The notes beneath the pieces are model-generated. The model saw only the letters and a program-made list of their open reading frames with translations, made no database searches and was not told the DNA's origin. This document shows, in pieces, positions 7,575 through 16,232 of a DNA stretch of 64,000 nucleotides (the first letter of the stretch is position 1; each line of letters opens with the position of its first letter). The stretch is from the NCBI GenBank assembly GCA_945860385.1, contig CAMAQD010000015.1, positions 1 through 64,000 of the forward strand, in the 5' to 3' direction. Position numbers and translations under genes: made by a program. The stretch comes from Flavobacterium psychrophilum. GTDB taxonomy: Bacteria; Bacteroidota; Bacteroidia; Flavobacteriales; Flavobacteriaceae.

Positions 7575-9473
7575 ATGACAACAGGAAAAATTAATGTTTC
7601 GGTAGAGAATATCTTCCCATTAATCAAGAAATTCTTATACAGCGATCACGAAATATTTTTGCGTGAACTGATTTCCAATGGAACAGATGCTACCCTAAAA
7701 TTAAAACATCTTACCAGCGTTGGTGATGCCAAAGTTGAATATGGCAACCCAATTCTAGAAGTTAAAATCGATAAAGAAGGCAAGAAATTGCACATTATTG
7801 ACCAAGGTTTGGGAATGACAGCTGAGGAAGTTGAGAAATACATTAACCAAATTGCTTTTTCTGGAGCCGAAGAATTCTTAGAAAAATATAAAGATTCTGC
7901 CAAAGATTCAGGAATTATTGGTCATTTTGGTCTTGGTTTTTATTCGGCTTTTATGGTGGCTTCCAAAGTGGAAATTATTACCAAATCATACAAAGATGAG
8001 CCAGCAGCACACTGGATATGCGACGGAAGTCCTGAATTTACTTTGGAACCGTCAGATAAAACTACTCGTGGAACTGAAATTATTTTGCACATTGCTGAAG
8101 ATTCGTTGGAGTTTTTAGAAGATTACAAAATCAAGGAATTATTGAATCGTTATAATAAGTTTATGCCTATTCCAATTAAATTTGGAACCAGAAAAGAAAA
8201 AATCGAACAAAAGAAAGGCGAATTTGTTGAAGCAGAAAACAAAGACGAAGTTTTTACCGAGGTGGAAGTCGATAACATTATCAATAACCCAAATCCAGCG
8301 TGGACCAAACAACCAACGGAATTGGTAGACGAAGATTATAAAAATTTCTATCACGAATTGTATCCAATGCAATTCGAAGAGCCATTGTTTCACATTCATT
8401 TAAACGTAGATTATCCATTCAACTTGACTGGCATTTTGTACTTCCCAAAATTGGGTAATGACATGCAAATTCAAAAAGACAAAATTCAGTTGTACCAAAA
8501 CCAAGTTTATGTTACCGATAACGTGGAAGGAATTGTACCAGAATTTTTGATGATGCTTCGCGGTGTAGTTGATTCTCCAGATATTCCGTTGAATGTTTCT
8601 CGTTCTGGATTACAAGCAGATGGTGCGGTGAAGAAAATTTCGAACTATATCACTCGTAAAGTAGCCGATAAATTGAAATCTTTATTCACAGAAAACCGTG
8701 AAGATTTCGAACAAAAATGGAACGACATCAAAGTGGTTTTAGAATATGGAATGCTTTCCGAAGAGAAATTCTACGAAAAAGCAGGAGCATTCGTTTTGTA
8801 TCCAACAGTAGATGATAAATACTTCACATTGGAAGAATTGAAAGAAAATTTGAAGGAAAAACAAACCGACAAAGACGGAAAACTGGTTGTTTTATACGCC
8901 GGAAATAAAGAAGCACAACACTCTTATATCGAAATCGCCAAAGAAAAAGGATATGAAGTATTGCTTCTAGATTCGCCAATTATCTCACATTTAATCCAAA
9001 AAATTGAAGGTGACAATAAAGATTTGACTTTCGTTCGTGTCGATTCAGACCATATTGATAATTTAATCAAGAAAGAGGAAACTACGATTTCTAAATTATC
9101 GGATACCGAAAAAGAAAGTTTAAAAACTTCATTGGAAACTTATATTCCTAAAGCATACACAGTACAATTAGAAGCTTTAGATAGCAATGCAGCGCCTTTC
9201 ATAATCACGCAACCAGAATTTATGCGTAGAATGAAAGAAATGAGTCAATCTGGCGGTGGCGGAATGTTCGGAATGGGTAATATGCCGGAAATGTACAATT
9301 TGGTAGTAAATACCAATTCGGAATTGGCGTCCAATATTTTGAATACTGAAGACAAAACAATTCAGGAAGGTTTAGTAAAACAAGCGTTGGACTTAGCCAA
9401 ATTATCTCAAAATCTATTGAAAGGCGAAGAACTTACGGCTTTTGTAAAAAGAAGTTTTGATTTGATTAAATAG
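7575..9473 (+). CDS. htpG: Molecular chaperone HtpG (Hsp90)
   Basis: The 632-residue protein is a full-length HtpG. The N-terminal GHKL ATPase domain has LRELISNGTDATLKL (catalytic Glu and nucleotide-binding Asn), DQGLGMTAEEV, and GHFGLGFYSAFMV (lid glycines). The middle domain contains LNVSRSGLQ with the conserved Arg. The C-terminal dimerisation domain carries a Gly/Met-rich insert (SQSGGGGMFGMGNMPEM). It is an ATP-driven cytosolic chaperone. Monocistronic: divergent from the lipocalin-OmpA pair, with its own perfect hairpin terminator. A second, truncated 3' end of an htpG gene lies 27 kb away at 36816-36917, and it encodes the identical last 33 residues. ATG at 7575 starts the conserved TTGKINVSVENIF. 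Confidence 0.97.
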   Translation: MTTGKINVSVENIFPLIKKFLYSDHEIFLRELISNGTDATLKLKHLTSVGDAKVEYGNPILEVKIDKEGKKLHIIDQGLGMTAEEVEKYINQIAFSGAEEFLEKYKDSAKDSGIIGHFGLGFYSAFMVASKVEIITKSYKDEPAAHWICDGSPEFTLEPSDKTTRGTEIILHIAEDSLEFLEDYKIKELLNRYNKFMPIPIKFGTRKEKIEQKKGEFVEAENKDEVFTEVEVDNIINNPNPAWTKQPTELVDEDYKNFYHELYPMQFEEPLFHIHLNVDYPFNLTGILYFPKLGNDMQIQKDKIQLYQNQVYVTDNVEGIVPEFLMMLRGVVDSPDIPLNVSRSGLQADGAVKKISNYITRKVADKLKSLFTENREDFEQKWNDIKVVLEYGMLSEEKFYEKAGAFVLYPTVDDKYFTLEELKENLKEKQTDKDGKLVVLYAGNKEAQHSYIEIAKEKGYEVLLLDSPIISHLIQKIEGDNKDLTFVRVDSDHIDNLIKKEETTISKLSDTEKESLKTSLETYIPKAYTVQLEALDSNAAPFIITQPEFMRRMKEMSQSGGGGMFGMGNMPEMYNLVVNTNSELASNILNTEDKTIQEGLVKQALDLAKLSQNLLKGEELTAFVKRSFDLIK

Positions 9474-9490
9474 TTTAACCGATGAAAAGG

Positions 9491-9520
9491 AAAACCTGCA
9501 AGTGAAAACTTGCAGGTTTT
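9491..9520 (+). terminator. htpG terminator
   Basis: A perfect 13-bp stem (aaaacctgcaagt / acttgcaggtttt) with a GAAA tetraloop is followed by ten or more T. It lies 17 bp after the htpG stop. A diverged copy of this hairpin is found at 36937-36966, after the truncated htpG remnant. Confidence 0.95.
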
Positions 9521-9718
9521 TTTTTTATCAAAATTGTGCTTTTTTCAGATAAAGAATAGAACTTATTATTCGAATTTATTAAATTTTACACATTTTTTGA
9601 ACAAAGAAAAACTACCAATTTATTTAATTATATTGAATATAACTTAGCCTTTTGAACATTATCTAATCAATATTTTTTACTGAAATTTTCAAATTCAACA
9701 GCTTATAATTAAGTAGAA

Positions 9719-12700
9719 TTATAGATTCAATTCATTTTCTTTCAGTTGAAGTATAGCTTTTTGTAAAACCTCTTTAATAACTTCAAAAAGAGCTGAAATT
9801 TTTACTTTATCTTTTGCGTCTTTTGCTGTTTTTTCAAGGATTTTCATCTCTGAAGTAATAGCGCTAATTCCTAGACTCTCAACGCTGGGTTTAATTTTAT
9901 GAATCAAACGGCTTACTTCTATAAAATTATTTTGGCTAATTGCTGATTCGGCTGTTTCAATTGCATCGGTTGTTTGTTCTATAAATACCGTAATCATTTT
10001 AACTATAAACTCGTTATTTCCTCTGCTTATATTCTGTAATGAATTCAAGTTATAGAGTGTATCTGTCGCAGCTATTTCTGACAATCGTGTTTTAGGAGTG
10101 GCTGTTTTTTTATTTGTAGTATGTTTTGCAATCGTTTCTATCAAAATGTCCTCATCAAAAGGTTTTGTGACATAATCATCCATACCTGCTTTTTTACACC
10201 TATCGATTTCGGTTTTAAATGCATTGGCAGTAAGCGCTATGATAGGGGTAGAAAGATTTAGTTTAGTTCGTATGATTTCTGTTGCTTCAATACCTCCCAT
10301 TTCTGGCATTTGGATATCCATAAGAATGACATCAAATTTACTATTTTTCAATATTTCAATTGCTTCAACCCCATTTTCAGCTTCGGTTACTTTACAATTA
10401 TAATATTGTAAGGAATTTTGAGCTACCATTCGATTTAAAAAATTATCTTCAACTAATAGAATTGATATATTATCTATATTCGAAACTGGTTCATCAATAT
10501 CCTCAACTTCGATTAGCAGATTACTTCCTTTTGGAAAATTAAGAAAAATATGAAAAGTTGTCCCGACATTTTTTTCGCTTTCAATTTCAATTCTTCCGCC
10601 CATTAATTTGACAAGCTCCTTGGTAATTGACAAACCTAAGCCGGTGCCGCCATACTTTCTGGTGACTGCTTTGTCTTCTTGAGAAAATTTATTAAAAATA
10701 TTATTCATAAAACTTTTTTCCATTCCTATTCCAGTATCGGATACAGAAATTTGTATTTCCTGAAGCATTGAAGTATTTTTTACAACTTTACAATCTATTG
10801 AAATACTACCTGAACTTGTAAATTTTATAGAATTGCCAACAAGATTAAACAAAATTTGTTGCAGTCTCAAGGCGTCTCCTATTACTACTTTTTCTATTTT
10901 ATTCGAAATAGAAATATTAAGCTTCAATCCTTTTTGCTCCAACATAGGTTGTAGCACTCTTGCAACATTTGTAATTGATTTTTCAAAGACAAAATCTTCG
11001 GATTCAAGGGACATTTCACCTGCTTCAATTTTTGAAATGTCTAAGATATTATTGATAATCGCTAATAAATGTTTAGAGGCAATGGAGCTATTGTCAATGT
11101 ATTTTTTTTGAATTTCGGTAAGTTTCTGCTTGTCTAATTCTCTTAAAAATCCAATAATTGCATTGAGAGGTGTTCTAATTTCGTGACTCATATTGGCCAA
11201 AAATATTTCCTTGGCCTTGGAAGATTCTAATGCTTTTGTTTTTTCCTTTTCAAGATCTAACTCCAATTGTTTTTGTTCAGTAATATCTAAATGAATTCCT
11301 ATGGAACCTATGACATTTCCTCTATTATCAAAACTGGGAGCTCCACTAATTGCCCACCATCTTTGTTCTCCTTTTTTATTTTTTATTGGAATTTGATAAA
11401 TATCGGAAGTCCCTTGCTTTCTTAGATCATTTTTTGAATTAATCAAGTCCAAATTTTTTCCAAAAACAAAAAGGTCGGATGGTTTTTTACCCACAAGTTC
11501 GTCTATTTCATAACCTGAAATGGAGGCGAAGCTTTGGTTTACATATTGAATTATTTCACTATTATCGACTTCAAGCAATCCGAGATTCATATGCGCAATT
11601 ACATTCTGGTATTTTTCCTCTTGAATTTTGCGAATGTTTTCGGCTTCCTCTTTTTCGGAAACATCTTGAATAAAAGCGCAGAAAAATACTTGGTCATTCT
11701 CCTGAATTGGTATTATTGTCATTTCTATTGGAAATTCTATCCCATTGCTATTCAGAGCTGTAAGATTTAATGGTTTATTAAGAACAGGACCTTCGCCTGT
11801 TTTGAGATAGTGCTTCATTCCCTTATTGTGAGCAACAATGTGTTGATGAGGCATTATTGTTTCGGATAAATTTTTTCCGATCACTTCTTTTCTTTTCCAT
11901 CCAAAAATAATTTCTGCTTTATGATTCCAAAAGGTAATTATTCCATTAATGTCTATTGTTATTATAGCATTTAACGAAGCGTTCATAATTAGTTTGCTTC
12001 TTTTTTCACTTTGTTTTAATTGATTTTGACTTCGAATTCTTTGGGTAACATCCGTGTATTTCCAAAGATGTCCTTTGTATTCATTGTTGAGGAAAATTGG
12101 GATATAATCTCTTTCCAGAAATCGATTATCCTTGGTTTCAAGTAGTTCGCCAACGACAGGCTTTTTGAGATTCATTAATTCATTGACTCTTGGTACAAAT
12201 TTTTCTGAATCTTGAAATAAATAGGGTACTTTTTCGTATGAATTAGAGTAATTGATTCCTTCCATTTCCGCAGGGGAAGTTGGAGTGTTTCTCATATTCC
12301 AAAATAGTTGATTTGAGAATAAGATATTCAAGTTTTCGTCCTCTACCAGAATACCGGATTGAAGATTGTCCAATAGTGTTTTTAATAATTCTACCGTTTG
12401 GTGCAGTTGATTTTCGGCTTCTTTTCGTTTGGAAATATCCTGGAGAAAAGCACAGAAAAAAGTTTCTTCATTTTGTGTTACTGGCGTGATGGTAACTTCA
12501 GCTAGAAATTCTTCTCCGGATTTCTTAACTCCAAAAAGTTCTACTTGCTTATTTAAGAAATCATTGTGACCTTCTTTTAAATACTGATATATGGAAGAAT
12601 TCCATAGATCTCTATTTCGTTCAGGAATCATAAATTCGGTAAATATTTTTCCTAATACTTCCTTTTCTTTCCATCCAAAAACAATTTCAGCCTGATCATT

Positions 12701-14320
12701 CCAAAAAGTTATTTTCCCTCTATCATCAACTGTGATTATTGCATTTAAAGCTGAATTCATTATAATTTGAGTTCGCTCTTCGCTTTGCTCTAACAGTTTT
12801 TGATTTTGAATTCTTTGTGTAACATCGGTGTATTTCCAAAGATGACCTCTGTATTCGTTGTTTATAAAAATAGGGACATAATCCCTTGCTAAAAATCTGT
12901 TATCAACTGTTTCGAATAGTTCATCGGTTACTGATTTTTTTTCTTTTAAAATGTCAATAATTCTAAGACCAAATAATTCGGATTCTTTGAATAATTTTTT
13001 AGATTGTTCTGCGGAATTTGTACAGTCAATTCCCACCATTTTTTCAGGAGAAACTGGAATGGAAAACAAATCACAAAAAAGCTGATTGGTAAACAATATT
13101 TTTCGGTTTTCATCTTCTACCAATACACCAGATTGAAGATTAGCAAGTAATGTTTTTAATAATTCAACTGTTTGCAAAAGATTCTTTTCGGCTTCTTTTC
13201 TTTTAGATATATCCTGAAGAAAGGCACAGAAAAAGGTCTCACCATTTTGTGAAATTGGAATTATGGAAGCTTCTCCAAAAAATTCAACTCCATATTTATT
13301 AACAAGACGAAACTCTAATTGTTTATTAAAAAAGGAGTCGTCACCTTCTTTCAAGTATTGGTCAATTGTATTATCCCAAATAAACTGATAGCGCTTAGGA
13401 ATAATTAAATCCAGCATATTTTTGCCTAATGCTTCTTCTTTTTTCCAACCAAATATATGTTCAGCTTGGTCATTCCAAAACGTTATATTTTTGTTACTCG
13501 AATTAATTGTAATAATAGAATTCAGTGAAGAATTCATAATTAAACGATTGTGTTCCTCACTTTGTTCCAATAATTTTAACGTTTGGATTTTGGAGGTTAC
13601 ATCGGTATATTTCCAAAGATGTCCCTTGTATTCACCATCAATAAAAATAGGAATATAATCTCGTTCTATAAAATGATTTTCTTTTGTTTCTATCAATTCT
13701 CCTAGAACGAGTTTTTTTTCGCGTAATATTTTATTGGAAGCCTTAATGAAATGTTGAGGGTTTTTAAATAATAATTTTGCCTCTTGTATTAATTTGGAAC
13801 AATCTATACCTACTAATTCCTCTGGTGGAAGTTTGATGTTCCGCATATCACAATACAGTTGATTGGCAAAAATCATTTTGCGGTTTTCGTCTTCGGCCAT
13901 TATGCCTGATTGAAAATTTGCCAGCAATGTTTTTAATAATTCAACAGTTTCGTGTAATTGCTCTTCCGTTTTCTTTCTCTTGCTAATTTGCTCCCTTAAA
14001 TATTCTGAAACAAAAAGCAAATCATCGTTGTGTTCGTAATTTATATCATAGTTTAAATCATCTTTATTAATGCTTTCGTATAAATTATTTGCGGCTAATT
14101 GTTTAAATTCAACTTCTTTTTTTAATCGATCATTAATTTCGTGATATTCTTTTTCACTTTCTTGAAAAGTGTGATTCATTATTCCTTTATCTCTTTCAAA
14201 AGCCAAATAGGAATCATTAACAGATTGAATAAACGCCTTGAAATGAGGGTTTTCTTCACACTCTATTGTCAAATATTTTTTTATTTGTTTTTGTAAAAGC
14301 TTGTGATAATTCTTGTTCAT
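9719..14320 (-). CDS. Multi-PAS hybrid histidine kinase with receiver and HPt domains
   Basis: A 1533-residue soluble kinase; no membrane segment is visible. Residues 1-120 are helical. Three tandem ~259-residue modules follow (about 122-381, 382-640, 641-892). Each has a PAS beginning LLKTLLxNxQSG, a GHLWKYTDVT end, then a second PAS with FWNxxAExxFGW. A seventh PAS spans ~895-1015. HisKA has MSHEIRTPLNAI with His1046. HATPase has GGTGLGLSITKELVKLMGGR. The receiver (~1285-1400) has the ED pair at 1291-1292, Asp1335 and Lys1386. A C-terminal HPt has His1474 (RLIHKIKPSVESLG). It should sense signals through its PAS domains and feed a phosphorelay. The ATG overlaps the FIST gene stop by 4 bp, so the two are co-translated and probably partners. 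Confidence 0.95.
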   Translation of the reverse strand: MNKNYHKLLQKQIKKYLTIECEENPHFKAFIQSVNDSYLAFERDKGIMNHTFQESEKEYHEINDRLKKEVEFKQLAANNLYESINKDDLNYDINYEHNDDLLFVSEYLREQISKRKKTEEQLHETVELLKTLLANFQSGIMAEDENRKMIFANQLYCDMRNIKLPPEELVGIDCSKLIQEAKLLFKNPQHFIKASNKILREKKLVLGELIETKENHFIERDYIPIFIDGEYKGHLWKYTDVTSKIQTLKLLEQSEEHNRLIMNSSLNSIITINSSNKNITFWNDQAEHIFGWKKEEALGKNMLDLIIPKRYQFIWDNTIDQYLKEGDDSFFNKQLEFRLVNKYGVEFFGEASIIPISQNGETFFCAFLQDISKRKEAEKNLLQTVELLKTLLANLQSGVLVEDENRKILFTNQLFCDLFSIPVSPEKMVGIDCTNSAEQSKKLFKESELFGLRIIDILKEKKSVTDELFETVDNRFLARDYVPIFINNEYRGHLWKYTDVTQRIQNQKLLEQSEERTQIIMNSALNAIITVDDRGKITFWNDQAEIVFGWKEKEVLGKIFTEFMIPERNRDLWNSSIYQYLKEGHNDFLNKQVELFGVKKSGEEFLAEVTITPVTQNEETFFCAFLQDISKRKEAENQLHQTVELLKTLLDNLQSGILVEDENLNILFSNQLFWNMRNTPTSPAEMEGINYSNSYEKVPYLFQDSEKFVPRVNELMNLKKPVVGELLETKDNRFLERDYIPIFLNNEYKGHLWKYTDVTQRIRSQNQLKQSEKRSKLIMNASLNAIITIDINGIITFWNHKAEIIFGWKRKEVIGKNLSETIMPHQHIVAHNKGMKHYLKTGEGPVLNKPLNLTALNSNGIEFPIEMTIIPIQENDQVFFCAFIQDVSEKEEAENIRKIQEEKYQNVIAHMNLGLLEVDNSEIIQYVNQSFASISGYEIDELVGKKPSDLFVFGKNLDLINSKNDLRKQGTSDIYQIPIKNKKGEQRWWAISGAPSFDNRGNVIGSIGIHLDITEQKQLELDLEKEKTKALESSKAKEIFLANMSHEIRTPLNAIIGFLRELDKQKLTEIQKKYIDNSSIASKHLLAIINNILDISKIEAGEMSLESEDFVFEKSITNVARVLQPMLEQKGLKLNISISNKIEKVVIGDALRLQQILFNLVGNSIKFTSSGSISIDCKVVKNTSMLQEIQISVSDTGIGMEKSFMNNIFNKFSQEDKAVTRKYGGTGLGLSITKELVKLMGGRIEIESEKNVGTTFHIFLNFPKGSNLLIEVEDIDEPVSNIDNISILLVEDNFLNRMVAQNSLQYYNCKVTEAENGVEAIEILKNSKFDVILMDIQMPEMGGIEATEIIRTKLNLSTPIIALTANAFKTEIDRCKKAGMDDYVTKPFDEDILIETIAKHTTNKKTATPKTRLSEIAATDTLYNLNSLQNISRGNNEFIVKMITVFIEQTTDAIETAESAISQNNFIEVSRLIHKIKPSVESLGISAITSEMKILEKTAKDAKDKVKISALFEVIKEVLQKAILQLKENELNL

Positions 14321-15474
14321 ACTATTTCATTTATGCCAGTAATGGTCATGGTTTGGTTTTGAAGTTCGCAATTTGCCATTGGATTCAACGGAGAAATTTC
14401 GCCATAGGAATAAAAGCCGGTAAGCATTGTTTCGCTACCAAATATTTCTGAAATGGCTTCAATTTCTTCATCGATTCTATTAGGCATAATCAGTTTTCTT
14501 CCTACACAGCTAATTAAAATTGCAAGTTTTGGTTTGTTTTCTTCCATTTCTAAACAGGAATTGGCCGCTTCACTTGCTGCATCTATTAGCCTGTCAAAAT
14601 TAGCTTTCATAAATCGGATTTTACTTCCCTGAGGAATATCACCAGCAAAAGTTATGGATTGATTTTCATTGTCAATAGAAAGTATGGTTCTCACAATGGG
14701 CTTATGTTCGTCGCCAAATTTGACGGACAAAGGAAAAAGAAGGGCAGAACCGGGTAGTTCTTCGGCAAATTTTCCTAAATAAGTTTTGTACAAAGCAAGG
14801 GCGTTTTTATGGTCTATTTCAAATAGAATATTGCTCTCCGATTTTGTAACAATTCTCTCTAAACCGAAAGATTCCCAACCGCCAAATGAACCGTGACATA
14901 CCTTAAAATTATCTCCGTAAAACCCAATTGCAATTATTTTTCCTGATTCAGGCACTTTATTTAAACCTACAAAAGTTTTTTCAAAATTAGTTCCATCTCC
15001 AGCTAAACCACCAGTGATTAAGATATTTTCCTTTTTAGAGATATTCATCCCTTTTACAAGTTCGCTACCATTCACTTTCCCGCCGTCAGAAAGGACGAAA
15101 ACTAATTTTAAATTCTTTTGAGACAGATTCTTTACTAAAGTTTTACCTGCTTCATAACTCGAATCGAAATCCACAATGTTAATTTCTGAGGTTCTTATAG
15201 TTGTCGATTGAAACTGAATGGCTACAAGTGATATGGTATTGTCTAGCACATCGTCTTCATAAATCTCTCCTGCTGATGAGCACAATGCGATTTCAGCGTT
15301 TGGAAATTTGTTTTTAATGTCTAAAAAAGATTTTTGGGAAGACACTAGGGCACTGGAACCAAATCCTAATACTAATTGTGCTTTTTCAAAATTCATATTT
15401 TCCTCGTTCTTTTCCGAACAGAACAAATGATTTTTATATAAAGTAGAGGCTGTTTTCATAGGAGCTATAGGCAT
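14317..15474 (-). CDS. FIST domain sensory protein
   Basis: A 385-residue protein with an N-terminal FIST domain (AQLVLGFGSSALVSSQKSF, ALCSSAGEI, KLVFVLSDGGKVNGSEL, ITGGLAGDGTNFEKT) and a FIST_C domain (LALYKTYLG, PGSALLFPLS, AILISCVGRKLIM, GFYSYGEISP). FIST domains are proposed small-ligand sensors, possibly for amino acids, and often stand beside kinases or diguanylate cyclases. It overlaps the start of the hybrid kinase by 4 bp, so it probably supplies that kinase with an input. Start choice: ATG at 15472-15474 (MPIAP) or five codons later at 15457-15459 (MKTAS). A TTGACA/TATAAT promoter immediately upstream would give leaders of about 13 or 28 nt, favouring the second. Cytosolic; no signal peptide. 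Confidence 0.9.
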   Translation of the reverse strand: MPIAPMKTASTLYKNHLFCSEKNEENMNFEKAQLVLGFGSSALVSSQKSFLDIKNKFPNAEIALCSSAGEIYEDDVLDNTISLVAIQFQSTTIRTSEINIVDFDSSYEAGKTLVKNLSQKNLKLVFVLSDGGKVNGSELVKGMNISKKENILITGGLAGDGTNFEKTFVGLNKVPESGKIIAIGFYGDNFKVCHGSFGGWESFGLERIVTKSESNILFEIDHKNALALYKTYLGKFAEELPGSALLFPLSVKFGDEHKPIVRTILSIDNENQSITFAGDIPQGSKIRFMKANFDRLIDAASEAANSCLEMEENKPKLAILISCVGRKLIMPNRIDEEIEAISEIFGSETMLTGFYSYGEISPLNPMANCELQNQTMTITGINEIV

Positions 15475-15493
15475 TTTTTTGAGGAATAATTAA

Positions 15494-15522
15494 ATTATAG
15501 ATGGTCGATTTGCCAATGTCAA
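15494..15522 (-). promoter_or_regulatory. Perfect sigma70-type consensus promoter (TTGACA-17-TATAAT) before the FIST gene
   Basis: On the minus strand, TTGACA (15517-15522) and TATAAT (15494-15499) are separated by exactly 17 nt and end 20 bp before the FIST start codon. This is the textbook enterobacterial consensus, unlike the TTTG/TAnnTTTG form used by most Bacteroidota genes. The match is directly visible; use as a promoter here is inferred from position. Confidence 0.5.
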
Positions 15523-16232
15523 GTATTTTCTGTTTTTATAACGTTATTTATATTTAGACCATATAAGTTGGCTACAGCTCGATATTTTTTTACCATCTTC
15601 ATTTCAGATAAAAAAAAATTCAGAATTATTTACGCTATTAAAAATTAGGCTGCCTTCTTTTTTTAATTTTTTTAAGAAATTCATAGGTTTTTTTTGATTA
15701 AGTTGGGACTCAATTGTGTACTAAATTACAAAAAAAATGAAATAGAAAATATTTATTTATTTAAAATGAAATTATATTTTTTTTAGAAATTAAAAAAAGC
15801 AACAATTTTTAAGAATTTCACTTTTTGATAAAGAAGCAAAAAAATTCAAACCCATTATTAATTAACACTTTAATTTTATTTCAATTATTTTGTTTTTTGT
15901 AGAAAAACTAATCTCAAATATCAGTGCTAACAATTTTAAATTTATTAAAGTTTTGGCTATATGTTTCATCTTTCCGTAAATAATATTATTGTATTTTAGC
16001 AGCCTCAAAATTGCAATAATTATCTTATAAAAACAAAACAACTTTAACCAATTAACAATCAACTAAAATTTAATACAATTAATCTAAAATGCGCTTTTCA
16101 TCGGATAAAAATGTCATTTAAACGATTTAAAAATATTTAAATATCTGATTTACAGCTTTTTAAAAAATGACCATTGTATTAAAAAAAAATGTATATTTAT
16201 AAAACAAAATAACCCTATAAAAGTTTATAATT
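15523..16232. other. AT-rich divergent intergenic region between FIST and ugd
   Basis: About 700 bp of strongly AT-rich DNA between two divergent transcription units. I see many short A and T runs and no convincing gene; the longest open frame is 66 codons (15862-16062, minus) with no recognisable features. No exact TAnnTTTG box precedes ugd; the closest is TTG at 16174 with TATATTTA at 16192, which is badly spaced. The size suggests that regulation of the polysaccharide cluster is encoded here. Confidence 0.5.

Noticed and set aside
15862-16062. 66-codon open frame in the AT-rich gap before ugd
   Set aside because: Low-complexity K/I/L composition, no homologous motif and no promoter; expected by chance in AT-rich DNA.
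16160-16232. Candidate ugd promoter (TTG at 16174, TATATTTA at 16192)
   Set aside because: The spacing is about 15 nt instead of about 19-21, and the -7 box lacks the final G.
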